Source: DATBWZ01 sp036514535 (GTDB lineage Bacteria > JAMCPX01 > DATBWZ01). From it: DNA of 37,207 nt. A program made the position numbers and the translations under genes. Positions 7,856-16,327 of the stretch are shown piece by piece. The notes under the pieces were generated by a model that was not told where the DNA came from, ran no database searches, and saw only the letters and a program-made list of their open reading frames with translations. Within the stretch, counting starts at the first letter, position 1, and the number at the start of each line of letters is the position of its first letter. The stretch lies in assembly GCA_036514535.1 (NCBI GenBank), contig DATBWZ010000022.1:1-37207 (forward strand). Direction: 5' to 3'.

Positions 7856-8184
7856 TCAGCCGGGCGGTATCAAGTTATATAAGGGTTTCACCAAGAAAGC
7901 TCAGGCTTATTGTGGATCTTGTCCGAAATAAACCAGTAGGGAAAGCGCTGGATATATTAAGATTTTCTAAAAAATCAGCATCAAAGGATGTTGAAAAAAT
8001 AATTATGAGTGCTGTAAACAGCGCATCGAAAAAAAGCGGCACAAATATTGATGCGTTATTTGTAAAGACTATAACCGTTGATCCGGGTCCCATGATGAAA
8101 AGGCACCGTGCTGCATCAATGGGACGGGCTGTTATGATTCGCAGAAGAACTAGCCATTTAAAAATAATTTTGGATGTGAAGTAG
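7852..8184 (+). CDS. rplV: 50S ribosomal protein L22
   Basis: 110 aa, normal length. L22 contacts all domains of 23S rRNA, and its beta-hairpin lines the exit tunnel. Family features are SYIRVSPRKLRLIVDLVRNK near the start and the hairpin segment MKRHRAASMGRAVMIRRRTS. It overlaps rpsS by four bases and is followed by rpsC after eight bases, with AGGAGG across the junction. Confidence 0.97.
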   Translation: MISRAVSSYIRVSPRKLRLIVDLVRNKPVGKALDILRFSKKSASKDVEKIIMSAVNSASKKSGTNIDALFVKTITVDPGPMMKRHRAASMGRAVMIRRRTSHLKIILDVK

Positions 8185-8192
8185 GAGGCTGA

Positions 8193-8873
8193 ATGGGACA
8201 GAAGAGTCATCCAATAGGGCTGAGACTCGGTATTGTAAAAACATGGAGTTCAAGATGGTTTTCTAATAAGGATTATTCTAAGTTATTGCACGAAGACCTT
8301 AAGATTAGATCTCATATTAAAAAAAGATTATATCATGCGGGAATCTCACGGATAGATATAGAGCGGGCTGCAAAAAAGATCAGAATAAGCATATATACTG
8401 CCAGACCCGGTATAATTATCGGGAAAAAGGGGCAAGAAGCAGAGAATCTAAAGATTGAAATTCAAAGACTGACAACTAATGAAATAATTTTGAATATTAT
8501 TGAGGTAAGGAAACCAGGCCTTGATGCCCAGCTTGCAGCGGAAAACATAGCACTTCAGATTGAAAAGAGGGTTTCCTATAAGAGAGCAATGAAGCGAACT
8601 GTTTTTACAGCATTAAAATTTGGCGCTTTGGGGGTAAAAGTGGCAGTTGCAGGAAGGCTTGCTGGTTCGGAAATTGCCAGATCAGAGTGGTACAGGGAGG
8701 GCCGTGTTCCATTGCATACACTGAGAGCCGATATTGATTATGGGTTTGCTACTGCATACACTGTGTATGGGACAATCGGGGTGAAGGTCTGGATATTCAA
8801 GGGCGAAATTCTTGAAAAAGATAAGAAATTAGTTGGAAAATCAGAAACGGAAATGACTGTTTTAGGTGAATGA
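8193..8873 (+). CDS. rpsC: 30S ribosomal protein S3
   Basis: 226 aa. S3 is part of the mRNA entry channel and helicase. It starts with the family signature MGQKSHPIGLRLGIVKTWSS. The KH domain carries the GxxG loop in RPGIIIGKKGQE. The C-terminal domain includes GRLAGSEIARSEWYREGRVP and ends in a short acidic tail. The AGGAGG Shine-Dalgarno overlaps the rplV stop codon. Confidence 0.98.
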   Translation: MGQKSHPIGLRLGIVKTWSSRWFSNKDYSKLLHEDLKIRSHIKKRLYHAGISRIDIERAAKKIRISIYTARPGIIIGKKGQEAENLKIEIQRLTTNEIILNIIEVRKPGLDAQLAAENIALQIEKRVSYKRAMKRTVFTALKFGALGVKVAVAGRLAGSEIARSEWYREGRVPLHTLRADIDYGFATAYTVYGTIGVKVWIFKGEILEKDKKLVGKSETEMTVLGE

Positions 8874-8875
8874 TA

Positions 8876-9298
8876 ATGTTGATGCCAAGCAGGGTAAAGT
8901 ATAGAAAACAACAGAAAGGAAGGGTTAGGGGAAGAGCCACAGCCGGAGCCTTTCTTTCTTTCGGTGATTATGGGCTGCAGGTTCTTGAATCAGGATGGAT
9001 GACAGCAAGGCAGATTGAAGCAGGCAGGGTAGTAATAACCAGATCTATAAAAAAAATCGGAAAACTGTGGATAAGGGTATTCCCGGATAAACCTATTACT
9101 AAAAAACCCGCAGAGACAAGAATGGGAAAAGGTAAGGGCAATGTTGAAGGATGGGTCGCAGTGGTTAAAAAAGGAAGGATCCTTTTTGAGATGGAAGGAG
9201 TGCCCGAAGATGTGGCGAAGGAGAGCATGAGACTTGCAGCCTCAAAACTTCCATTTAAAACTAAATTCGTATCAAGAAAGGATGAGGAATTGATATAA
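8876..9298 (+). CDS. rplP: 50S ribosomal protein L16
   Basis: 140 aa, normal for L16, which sits at the A site near the elbow of tRNA. The start MLMPSRVKYRKQQKGRVRGR is typical. I chose ATG 8876, two codons after ATG 8870, because AGGTGA (8864-8869) lies six bases upstream and the family begins MLMP. Later segments FGDYGLQVLESGWMTARQIE and RMGKGKGNVEGWVA confirm the call. Confidence 0.97.
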   Translation: MLMPSRVKYRKQQKGRVRGRATAGAFLSFGDYGLQVLESGWMTARQIEAGRVVITRSIKKIGKLWIRVFPDKPITKKPAETRMGKGKGNVEGWVAVVKKGRILFEMEGVPEDVAKESMRLAASKLPFKTKFVSRKDEELI

Positions 9299-9302
9299 AA
9301 AT

Positions 9303-9506
9303 ATGAAGGCAAAGGAATTAAGAGAGATGACTGTTGAGGAACTGGAATTAAAAGAAAAAGAGTTTAGTCAGCAATATTTTAACGCCAGGATTAAACATTC
9401 TGCCGGCCAACTCCAGAATCCGGTCCAATTGAGAATTTTAAGGAGAAGTATAGCCCGTATTAAAACCCTGCTCAGACTTAAGAAAGCCAAAGGCCAGGGA
9501 GGATGA
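9303..9506 (+). CDS. rpmC: 50S ribosomal protein L29
   Basis: 67 aa, typical for L29 at the tunnel exit beside L23. The two-helix protein starts MKAKELREMTVEELELKEKE and has the second-helix motif NPVQLRILRRSIARIKTLL. It lies four bases after rplP and two bases before rpsQ, in the usual L16-L29-S17 order. Confidence 0.96.
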   Translation: MKAKELREMTVEELELKEKEFSQQYFNARIKHSAGQLQNPVQLRILRRSIARIKTLLRLKKAKGQGG

Positions 9507-9507
9507 G

Positions 9508-9771
9508 ATGCCAAAACGAAATCTGAAAGGGAAAGTGTTAAGTAACAAAATGCAGAAGACGGTTGTTGTTGCTGTAACCAGCATAAAGAAACATGCTTTC
9601 TATGGGAAATATATGCGGACAAAAAAACGGTATAAGGCCCATGATGAGAAAAACGAATGCAAGATTGGCGATAACGTGGTAATTGAAGAAACCCGTCCAC
9701 TCAGTAAAGGGAAAATGTGGCGGGTAATAGAGATTTTAGGACACGAAGAGGAAAAATCCGGAGGTAGTTAA
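9508..9771 (+). CDS. rpsQ: 30S ribosomal protein S17
   Basis: 87 aa, normal length. OB-fold primary 16S rRNA-binding protein. Family features are LKGKVLSNKMQKTVVVAV near the start, YMRTKKRYKAHDEKNECKIG in the middle, and VVIEETRPLSKGKMWRV near the end. GGGAGGATGAG at the rpmC end provides the Shine-Dalgarno, so the two genes are translationally coupled. Confidence 0.97.
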   Translation: MPKRNLKGKVLSNKMQKTVVVAVTSIKKHAFYGKYMRTKKRYKAHDEKNECKIGDNVVIEETRPLSKGKMWRVIEILGHEEEKSGGS

Positions 9772-9773
9772 CC

Positions 9774-10142
9774 ATGATTCAGACTCGGTCCATTCTTGAT
9801 GTAGCAGATAATTCAGGAGCTAAAAAAGTTTCCTGTATTCGTGTTCTTGGTTCTTCTAACAGGAAGTTTGGCAGCATAGGAGATATTATAGTAGTGGCGG
9901 TCAAGGATGCTTTGCCGAATTCTAAGATCAAAAAGGGCGATGTGTCCAAGGCAGTCATAGTAAGGACAAGAAAAGAAGTTAGCAGGGCAGATGGTTCATT
10001 TGTAAAATTTGATACAAATTCTGCTGTGTTACTAAACGATCAGCTTGAGCCTATCGGAGGGAGAATCTTTGGCCCAGTGGCACGGGAGTTAAGGGCAAGG
10101 CAATTCATGAAGATAATTTCACTTGCACCAGAGGTTGTATAA
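9774..10142 (+). CDS. rplN: 50S ribosomal protein L14
   Basis: 122 aa, the exact family length. L14 binds 23S rRNA at the subunit interface. The start MIQTRSILDVADNSGAKKVS and the C-terminal GGRIFGPVARELRARQFMKI are diagnostic. The GGAGG Shine-Dalgarno lies in the rpsQ 3' end. Confidence 0.98.
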   Translation: MIQTRSILDVADNSGAKKVSCIRVLGSSNRKFGSIGDIIVVAVKDALPNSKIKKGDVSKAVIVRTRKEVSRADGSFVKFDTNSAVLLNDQLEPIGGRIFGPVARELRARQFMKIISLAPEVV

Positions 10143-10146
10143 GGTT

Positions 10147-10470
10147 ATGGGAATATATTCAATAAAAACAAAAGATACTGTAGAAGTTATAACTGGCAAG
10201 GATAAGGGAAAGCGGGGAAAGATAATAAGATTAATTCTGCCTATAGATAAAGTGGTTGTAGAGAAGCTTAATGTTGCCAAGAGGCATATCAAACCTTCAA
10301 ATAAACATCCGCACGGCGGGATAATTGAAAAGGAACTGCCGCTGCCTATTTCCAATGTTATGCTTGTCTGTCCCAAATGCAGCAAACGGACAAGAATTGG
10401 CAAAAAGTTTCTTGAAGATGGTGTTAAGGTCAGACTTTGCAAGAAATGCGGGGAGGTAATTGATAAATAA
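10147..10470 (+). CDS. rplX: 50S ribosomal protein L24 with zinc-ribbon extension
   Basis: 107 aa with start ATG 10147. An in-frame TTG at 10123 lies inside rplN and would add eight residues foreign to the family, so I reject it. L24 initiates 50S assembly; the KOW segment DTVEVITGKDKGKRGKI is at 10-26. The C-terminal half carries two Cys pairs, C75-x-x-C78 (CPKC) and C98-x-x-C101 (CKKC), giving a zinc-binding form. Its TAA shares its last base with the rplE ATG. Confidence 0.96.
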   Translation: MGIYSIKTKDTVEVITGKDKGKRGKIIRLILPIDKVVVEKLNVAKRHIKPSNKHPHGGIIEKELPLPISNVMLVCPKCSKRTRIGKKFLEDGVKVRLCKKCGEVIDK

Positions 10471-11108
10471 TGGCTGAAGGAAAAGAAAAAACTGCAAAAG
10501 GTGTAAAAAAACAGGGGGTTCAAAAGCAGCCTGTTGAAATAAGAAAGGACTACATCCCCAGGTTGAAAAAGATTTATGAACAAAAGATTATTCCTAGTAT
10601 GATGGAAAAGTCTGGTTATACTAACAGGATGGATATCCCCCGTCTTCACAAAATTGTAATAAATATGGGGATAGGTGCAGCAAAGGAAAATCCTAAATTG
10701 ATAGATTCAGCGGTGGAGGAACTTGCGCTTATAACAGGGCAAAGACCTGTGGTTACCAGAGCAAGAAAAGCGATAGCATCATTCAAAATAAAGGCGGGTA
10801 TGCCCATTGGTTGCATGGTGACATTAAGGAAAAACCGTATGTATGAATTTCTGGACAGATTTATAAACATTGCTCTTCCAAGGAGCAGGGATTTTAAAGG
10901 TGTTTCGCCAAAGGGATTTGATGGCCGTGGAAATTATACACTCGGAATCAGGGAGGAGATACTATTCTCGGAACTTAATATTGAAAAGATTGAACACGTT
11001 AAAGGTATGAATTTGACCATCGTTACAAGCGCCAGAACGGACGAGGAATGCAGAACACTGATAGAATTCTTTGGGATGCCTTTTGAAAAGGAGAAGAACC
11101 GTGGCTAA
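10470..11108 (+). CDS. rplE: 50S ribosomal protein L5 with N-terminal extension
   Basis: 212 aa, about 30 longer than usual (near 180). L5 binds 5S rRNA in the central protuberance. The canonical start is equivalent to YIPRLKKIYEQKIIPSMMEK near residue 28, preceded by a Lys/Gln-rich tail. The tail start is supported by the one-base overlap with rplX. Core features are NMGIGAAKENPKLID, ARKAIASFKIKAGMPIGC and KGVSPKGFDGRGNYTLGI. Confidence 0.96.
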   Translation: MAEGKEKTAKGVKKQGVQKQPVEIRKDYIPRLKKIYEQKIIPSMMEKSGYTNRMDIPRLHKIVINMGIGAAKENPKLIDSAVEELALITGQRPVVTRARKAIASFKIKAGMPIGCMVTLRKNRMYEFLDRFINIALPRSRDFKGVSPKGFDGRGNYTLGIREEILFSELNIEKIEHVKGMNLTIVTSARTDEECRTLIEFFGMPFEKEKNRG

Positions 11109-11286
11109 AAAGTCGCTGATAATTAAACAAAAAAGGGAGCCCAAATTCAAGGGTAGAAAATATAATAGGTGTCCATTATGCGGAAGATCAAGAGGGTTTA
11201 TAAGGAAATTTCAAATGTGCAGACTATGTTTCAGGGCTCTTGCGCTAAAAGGCGAGCTCCCTGGCGTAAGGAAATCGAGTTGGTAA
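11101..11286 (+). CDS. rpsZ: 30S ribosomal protein S14, type Z (zinc-binding)
   Basis: 61 aa, short C+ type S14. The zinc ligands are C24-x-x-C27 (CPLC) and C40-x-x-C43 (CRLC). It ends in the family tail GELPGVRKSSW. The start is GTG 11101 (AKKSLIIKQKREPKFKGR), preceded by AAGGAGAAG. An upstream ATG at 11071 lies inside rplE and adds ten residues unlike the family. It overlaps rplE by eight bases. Confidence 0.96.
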   Translation: MAKKSLIIKQKREPKFKGRKYNRCPLCGRSRGFIRKFQMCRLCFRALALKGELPGVRKSSW

Positions 11287-11296
11287 GGAGGATAAA

Positions 11297-11692
11297 ATGG
11301 GAACTTACCCTGTAACTGACGTGCTTACAAAAATTCTTAATGCAGGGAAGGCAAAGAAGGCCGAAGTTGATGTTCATTATTCCAATTTAAGTTTGAATAT
11401 CTTACAACTTATTAAGGAAGAGGGATATATAAAAAATGCAAAAGTCATTAAAGAAGGCAAAAAGAGTTATATCAAAGTTTATCTGAAATATACAGATGCA
11501 GGTAAACATGTGATTAGTGGAATGAAATTTTTCAGCAAGCCAAGCCGGAGAGTCTACCGTGGTTACACGGAGATTCCCAGTGTTTTAAGCGGTCTTGCTA
11601 CAATTGTGCTTTCCACCCCGGCTGGAGTTCTAAGTGATAAGATAGCAACAAGAAAAAAGGTCGGTGGGGAAGTAATGTTTGCTGTGTGGTGA
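11297..11692 (+). CDS. rpsH: 30S ribosomal protein S8
   Basis: 131 aa, typical. S8 binds the central domain of 16S rRNA and in E. coli represses the spc operon. Family features are PVTDVLTKILNAGKAKKAEV at the start and the C-terminal VLSTPAGVLSDKIATRKKVG followed by GEVMFAVW. The strong Shine-Dalgarno AAGGAGG lies ahead of ATG 11297. Confidence 0.97.
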   Translation: MGTYPVTDVLTKILNAGKAKKAEVDVHYSNLSLNILQLIKEEGYIKNAKVIKEGKKSYIKVYLKYTDAGKHVISGMKFFSKPSRRVYRGYTEIPSVLSGLATIVLSTPAGVLSDKIATRKKVGGEVMFAVW

Positions 11693-11695
11693 AAA

Positions 11696-12262
11696 ATGTC
11701 AAGAATTGGTAAAACCCCGGTCAATGTACCTAAAGAAGTTACTATAAGCGTTAGCAGCAGTAATATTGCTGTTAAAGGCCCGAAGGGATCTATGAATTGG
11801 AAAATCCCTGCTGAAATCAGGTGCGAGGTTAAGGATAACACTATCTATTGTACTAGACAATCAAATGAGCCGAGAGTCAGGGCATTGCATGGTTTAACCA
11901 GAGCCAGGATTTATAATATGGTTACCGGTGTTACTGCTGGTTTCGAAAAATTACTGGATATAATAGGTGTCGGATATAAAGCGGATATAAGTGGCAAGGA
12001 TATTGTTTTGAACCTTGGTTATTCGCATCCGATAAAATTTAAGGTTCCGGAGGGAATCAGCATTAAGGTTGAAAAAGGAACGAGGATCATAGTTAGCGGT
12101 GTGGATAAAGCCCTTGTAGGCGAGATTGCTGCAAAGATAAGAGAATTGAGGGAACCGGATAGTTATAAAGGCAAAGGCATAAGGTATTTTGATGAAAAGA
12201 TAACCCTGAAACCAGGAAAAGCAGCTACTGCAGCCGGTGCTGGTACTGGCGGAGGGAAATAA
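11696..12262 (+). CDS. rplF: 50S ribosomal protein L6
   Basis: 188 aa; L6 is usually about 180. It lies near the sarcin-ricin loop. The start MSRIGKTPVNVPKEVTI and the C-terminal motif REPDSYKGKGIRYFDEKI identify it. A short Ala/Gly-rich tail (AATAAGAGTGGGK) follows the core and looks non-conserved. It starts four bases after rpsH. Confidence 0.97.
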   Translation: MSRIGKTPVNVPKEVTISVSSSNIAVKGPKGSMNWKIPAEIRCEVKDNTIYCTRQSNEPRVRALHGLTRARIYNMVTGVTAGFEKLLDIIGVGYKADISGKDIVLNLGYSHPIKFKVPEGISIKVEKGTRIIVSGVDKALVGEIAAKIRELREPDSYKGKGIRYFDEKITLKPGKAATAAGAGTGGGK

Positions 12263-12276
12263 TTTGGAGGGCAGTG

Positions 12277-12642
12277 GTGTTTAAAAACCGTAATCGTGAA
12301 TTAAGAGCAAAACGAAAAGGAAGACTCCGGGTTAATCTTATTGGAGTCCAGAGTAAACCGAGATTGTCTGTTTACAGGAGCCTGAAGCATATTTATGTGC
12401 AGGTTATAGATGATTCTGCTGGCAGAACTATTGAGAGTGCTTCTACTCTTTCAAAAGAACTGAAAGGCATAATAAAACAGACCGGGAATTCAAAGGCTGC
12501 TCAGGAGGTTGGGAAATTAATTGCTAAAAAATTAATTAAGAAAGGAATAAAACAAGCTGTGTTTGACAGAAATGGATTTAAATACCATGGCAGGGTTAAG
12601 GCTCTTGCAGACGGAACAAGAGCCGAAGGTTTGCAGATATAA
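12277..12642 (+). CDS. rplR: 50S ribosomal protein L18
   Basis: 121 aa; 5S rRNA-binding protein of the central protuberance. The core KPRLSVYRSLKHIYVQVIDD and the end FDRNGFKYHGRVKALADGTR are typical. Two GTG codons (12274, 12277) are possible. I prefer 12277 because GGAGG at 12266-12270 then has a six-base spacing. Confidence 0.96.
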   Translation: MFKNRNRELRAKRKGRLRVNLIGVQSKPRLSVYRSLKHIYVQVIDDSAGRTIESASTLSKELKGIIKQTGNSKAAQEVGKLIAKKLIKKGIKQAVFDRNGFKYHGRVKALADGTRAEGLQI

Positions 12643-12652
12643 GGTGAAGATT

Positions 12653-13144
12653 ATGAGAGAGCAGAGCGGTGTTGAGATAAAGGAAAAGGTAATACATATA
12701 AACAGAGTCGCAAAAGTTGTAAAGGGCGGGAAAAGGTTCAGTTTTAGTGTGATTGTCGTTGTAGGAGATGGTAAGGGCGGAGTGGGATTTAGTGTTGGAA
12801 AGGCAAATGAGATACCAGATGCTATCAAAAAGGCAATAGAGAGGGCAAAAAAGCATATGATCAGATTCCCCGTTCATGATGGTACAATACCTCATGAAAT
12901 TATCGGTAGATTCGGCGCATCAAGCTTGGTTTTAAGGCCTGCTGGCAAAGGGACGGGAATAATTGCGGGAAGCGTGGTAAGGTCGGTGATGGAACTTTCC
13001 GGCGTCAAGAATATTTTGACAAAAAGTTTGTATTCCAATAATCCTCATAATTTACTGAAAGCTACGCTGGCTGCTCTGGAGAAACTAGAGGGACAGGAAT
13101 CCAGATTTAAGAAAAGAGGTATATCCGAGGCGGTAAACAAATGA
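12653..13144 (+). CDS. rpsE: 30S ribosomal protein S5
   Basis: 163 aa, normal length. S5 guards decoding fidelity at the mRNA entry site. The N-terminal dsRBD-like domain contains VIHINRVAKVVKGGKRFSFS, and the C-terminal domain has RPAGKGTGIIAGSVVRSVME. The ATG at 12653 has AAGGTGA five bases upstream; the frame stays open back into rplR, but that part is not S5. The next gene is rplO, so the L30 gene usually found here is missing. Confidence 0.97.
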   Translation: MREQSGVEIKEKVIHINRVAKVVKGGKRFSFSVIVVVGDGKGGVGFSVGKANEIPDAIKKAIERAKKHMIRFPVHDGTIPHEIIGRFGASSLVLRPAGKGTGIIAGSVVRSVMELSGVKNILTKSLYSNNPHNLLKATLAALEKLEGQESRFKKRGISEAVNK

Positions 13145-13584
13145 AACTCCACGAATTGAAACCGGCTGTTGGTTCAACCAAAAAAAATAAAAGAGTAGCC
13201 AGGGGCCCTGGTTCTGGACACGGGAAGACATCTACTCGCGGGCACAAGGGGCAGAATTCAAGAACCGGTGGCGGTGTTGGTCCTCTTTTTGAGGGTGGGC
13301 AAATGCCGCTCATAAGACGGCTGCCGAAAATTGGATTTGTTAATATATTCAGAAAAGAATATGCAATTGTAAATATAGATGAACTGAACAGATTTAATAA
13401 TGGTACAATTGTAGATCCCGTTCTCCTGAAAAAAGAAGGGGTCATAAAGAACAGATCGGTACTCCTCAAAATCCTGGGTAATGGTGAACTTAAAAAGTCA
13501 CTCACTGTTAAAGCTAATAAATTTAGCGAGTCTGCAAAAAAGAAAATTGAAGCGGCAGGCGGTAAAACAGAGGTTACTTTGTGA
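13141..13584 (+). CDS. rplO: 50S ribosomal protein L15
   Basis: 147 aa, normal. A late-assembly large-subunit protein. It begins MKLHELKPAVGSTKKNKRVA and has the Gly-rich rRNA-binding loop GPGSGHGKTSTRGHKGQNSR. The C-terminal globular domain ends SAKKKIEAAGGKTEVTL. It overlaps rpsE by four bases (ATGA). Confidence 0.97.
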   Translation: MKLHELKPAVGSTKKNKRVARGPGSGHGKTSTRGHKGQNSRTGGGVGPLFEGGQMPLIRRLPKIGFVNIFRKEYAIVNIDELNRFNNGTIVDPVLLKKEGVIKNRSVLLKILGNGELKKSLTVKANKFSESAKKKIEAAGGKTEVTL

Positions 13585-14894
13585 TCGGGGCAGGCGTTAT
13601 AAACATACCTAAGATCCCTGAGCTCAGAAAACGCTTACTATTTACTCTGTTTTTTCTTGCGATCTACCGTCTTGGTGTTGCTATCCCTACTCCTGGAGTT
13701 GACAGGGAAGCATTTCTGGAGTTTTTCAATCAGGCTAAAGGAACGCTGCTGGGCATGTTTGACATGTTTTCCGGCGGAGCACTTGAAAGATTCTCCGTAT
13801 TTACCCTTGGAATAATGCCGTATATTACGGCTTCAATTATAATGCAGCTTATGACGGCTGTTTTCCCTTATCTTGAGAAACTTCAAAAAGAAGGTGAATA
13901 TGGCAAAAGAAAGATGACGCAATATACCAGATACCTGACAGTGTTTATCAGCTTTCTTCAGGGATTTATGATAAGTTATGGACTTGAAAGCGCTCAAACA
14001 CTTGCTGGTATGCCCATTGTTCTGCAGGGGGGCATAGGATTCAGGCTTATGACCGCATTGACACTGACAGCTGGTACATCGTTTATCATGTGGCTTGCTG
14101 AACAAATAACCGAACGTGGTGTTGGTAACGGCAGTTCCCTTATTATATATGCAGGAATTGTTGTTAGGCTCCCCAATGCAATTGTAACCACCTTCAAACA
14201 GATCTTTATGGGAGAGACCTCATTTTTTGCTCTGATTTTCCTGTTAGGCTTGATGCTTGTGGTTATAGGGGTTATAATTTATTTTGAAAGAGCACATAGA
14301 AAAATCCCCGTACAGTATGCAAGGCGTGTGGTAGGAAGAAAGGTTTACGGCGGTGTCCAGACGCATCTTCCGTTAAAGTTAAATACAGCCGGTGTTATTC
14401 CTCCAATATTTGCTTCCTCTCTTCTTGTGTTTCCGATGACAATTGCAAATTTCATTCAGAAGCCATGGGCTGAAGCAGTAGCAAAATATCTTACGAGTAC
14501 AAGTTTTGCATACAATGCCCTGTATGTTGTAATGATTATATTTTTCTGTTACTTTTATACTGCCGTAATTTTTAATCCAGTTGATATTTCAGAAAACCTG
14601 AGAAAATATGGCGGATATGTTCCGGGGATCAGGCCAGGGAAGAATACTGCGGATTACATTGACAGCATACTTGGCCGGATCACATTGCCTGGCGCTCTTT
14701 ATATATCTACAATATGCGTTCTCCCCAATTTTCTTATTGACTGGTTCAATGTTCCGTTTTATTTTGGCGGCACATCCTTGCTGATTGTTGTGGGTGTTGC
14801 GATGGATACGGTCCAGCAGATTGAGATGCACCTTCTAAGCAGGAATTACGATGGTTTTATGAAGGGTGGCGCTTTGAAAGGGCGTGGGGCATGA
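13581..14894 (+). CDS. secY: Protein translocase subunit SecY
   Basis: 437 aa; central channel of the Sec translocon in the inner membrane, with ten transmembrane segments. Family hallmarks are the start IPELRKRLLFTLFFLAIYRL, the plug region GMFDMFSGGALERFSVFTLG, and the C-terminal LLSRNYDGFMKGG. The GTG at 13581 overlaps the rplO stop by four bases. Partners SecE and SecG are not in the window. Confidence 0.97.
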   Translation: MIGAGVINIPKIPELRKRLLFTLFFLAIYRLGVAIPTPGVDREAFLEFFNQAKGTLLGMFDMFSGGALERFSVFTLGIMPYITASIIMQLMTAVFPYLEKLQKEGEYGKRKMTQYTRYLTVFISFLQGFMISYGLESAQTLAGMPIVLQGGIGFRLMTALTLTAGTSFIMWLAEQITERGVGNGSSLIIYAGIVVRLPNAIVTTFKQIFMGETSFFALIFLLGLMLVVIGVIIYFERAHRKIPVQYARRVVGRKVYGGVQTHLPLKLNTAGVIPPIFASSLLVFPMTIANFIQKPWAEAVAKYLTSTSFAYNALYVVMIIFFCYFYTAVIFNPVDISENLRKYGGYVPGIRPGKNTADYIDSILGRITLPGALYISTICVLPNFLIDWFNVPFYFGGTSLLIVVGVAMDTVQQIEMHLLSRNYDGFMKGGALKGRGA

Positions 14895-15541
14895 ACAATA
14901 AAGGATTGCACATTATTCTTCTTGGGGCGCCTGGCGCAGGCAAAGGTACACAAGCAGAACTTCTGCATTCAAAGTTTGCCATCCCCCATATATCTACAGG
15001 CGATATACTCAGAGATGCGATAAAAAATAGGATGCCTCTTGGATTAAAGGCAAAATCTTTTCTTGATCAGGGAAGACTTGTCCCGGATGACATAATTATT
15101 GAAGTTGTTAAAAATAGGTTGTCTATGGATGACTGCAAATCAGGGTTTATTCTTGATGGTTTTCCAAGGACAATATTTCAGGCCGAGGCGATAGACAGGG
15201 AATTTAATGATTTTCCGTTAAAGGTTATCATGATTGATGTTGATGAAGCGGAACTTACAAAACGGTTATCCGGAAGGCGTGTCTGTAAAAAGTGTGGAAC
15301 CAATTACCACGTAATATTTTCTCCGCCAACAAATCAGGATATCTGCGATAAATGCGGCGGGGAGCTTTATCAGCGAGACGATGATACAGAAGATACTATA
15401 AGAGCGAGGCTTCAGGTATTCAAAAACCAGACAGCCCCGCTTATTGATTATTACAGGAATGGAAACAATCTGTTTTCTATTTCGGGGAAAGATCCTGTGC
15501 AAACTATTTTTGAAAACATAATCAAAATTGTAGACCAATAG
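14891..15541 (+). CDS. adk: Adenylate kinase (zinc-LID form)
   Basis: 216 aa; converts AMP + ATP to 2 ADP. The P-loop is GAPGAGKGT at 12-20, the AMP-binding segment is HISTGDILRDAI, and the DGFPRT motif is at 89-94. The LID carries four cysteines, C132-x-x-C135 and C152-x-x-C155, as in the zinc-stabilised adenylate kinases of many Gram-positives and deltaproteobacteria. It overlaps secY by four bases; the secY-adk-map order is standard. Confidence 0.97.
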   Translation: MNNKGLHIILLGAPGAGKGTQAELLHSKFAIPHISTGDILRDAIKNRMPLGLKAKSFLDQGRLVPDDIIIEVVKNRLSMDDCKSGFILDGFPRTIFQAEAIDREFNDFPLKVIMIDVDEAELTKRLSGRRVCKKCGTNYHVIFSPPTNQDICDKCGGELYQRDDDTEDTIRARLQVFKNQTAPLIDYYRNGNNLFSISGKDPVQTIFENIIKIVDQ

Positions 15542-15554
15542 TGGAATATGAGTA

Positions 15555-16304
15555 ATGATTATCCTGAAAACGTCTAAAGAGATTGAGAAAATAAAAAAAA
15601 GTTGCATGATAGTGATGGAGATATTAGGAAAAATTAAAGACCATGTCGCCCCAGGTGTCAGATTGAGAGATCTCGAATCCATTGCAGAAGAACTTCTGAA
15701 AAAGAAAAATGCAAAGGCAGCTTTTAAAAATTATAAGGGATACCCTCACTCTTTGTGCACATCGGTAAATAATGTTGTAGTTCACGGTATGCCATTGAAA
15801 GATAAATTTCTCAGTGAGGGCGATATTCTCAGCATAGATTTTGGTGCTCTTTACGACGGATATTACGGAGATGCTGCCATGACGGTTCCGGTCGGGAAGG
15901 TTTCCAGTCTTGCGTTAAAATTGATAAAGACAGCTGAGGAAGCGGTTGAACTGGGCATTGGTGCGGCAATTAAAGGCAGCAGCGTTGGCGATATTTCCAA
16001 CGCAATTCAGACCCATGTTGAGAGCAAAGGTTTTTCTGTGGTAAGGGATTTTGTTGGGCATGGGATAGGAAAAGATCTTCATGAAGATCCACAGGTTCCT
16101 AATTTTGGAAGAAAAAATTCCGGCATTGAGTTAGTAGAGGGCATGGTTCTTGCTATTGAACCTATGATTAATGCAGGGAGATCAGAAGTCAAGGTTCTTG
16201 ATGATGGCTGGACGGTTGTGACAGAGGATGAAAGTCTTTCTGCTCATTATGAGCATTGTATTGCTATAACTGAAAAAGGGTCAATTTTATTGACTAAAAT
16301 TTGA
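15555..16304 (+). CDS. map: Methionine aminopeptidase type I
   Basis: 249 aa; removes initiator Met from nascent proteins. The five metal ligands keep their family spacing: D95, D106, H169, E202 and E233 (E. coli D97, D108, H171, E204, E235). Signatures are SIDFGALYDGYYGDAAMT and GHGIGKDLHEDPQVPNFG. It lacks an N-terminal zinc-finger or SH3 extension. The 3' end holds a promoter for infA. Confidence 0.97.
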   Translation: MIILKTSKEIEKIKKSCMIVMEILGKIKDHVAPGVRLRDLESIAEELLKKKNAKAAFKNYKGYPHSLCTSVNNVVVHGMPLKDKFLSEGDILSIDFGALYDGYYGDAAMTVPVGKVSSLALKLIKTAEEAVELGIGAAIKGSSVGDISNAIQTHVESKGFSVVRDFVGHGIGKDLHEDPQVPNFGRKNSGIELVEGMVLAIEPMINAGRSEVKVLDDGWTVVTEDESLSAHYEHCIAITEKGSILLTKI

Positions 16305-16318
16305 TATGGTATTATACT
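16290..16318 (+). promoter_or_regulatory. Internal promoter for infA inside the superoperon
   Basis: TTGACT (16290-16295) and TATACT (16313-16318) are separated by 17 bp, each a 5/6 match to sigma70 consensus. The -10 ends nine bases before the infA ATG, so transcription should begin within a few bases of the start codon. The -35 lies in the last codons of map. Confidence 0.65.
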
Positions 16319-16327
16319 TAATAGTTT

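Noticed and set aside
10123..10146. Upstream TTG start for rplX inside rplN
   Set aside because: The added residues do not match L24, while ATG 10147 directly after the rplN stop gives a family-like N-terminus.
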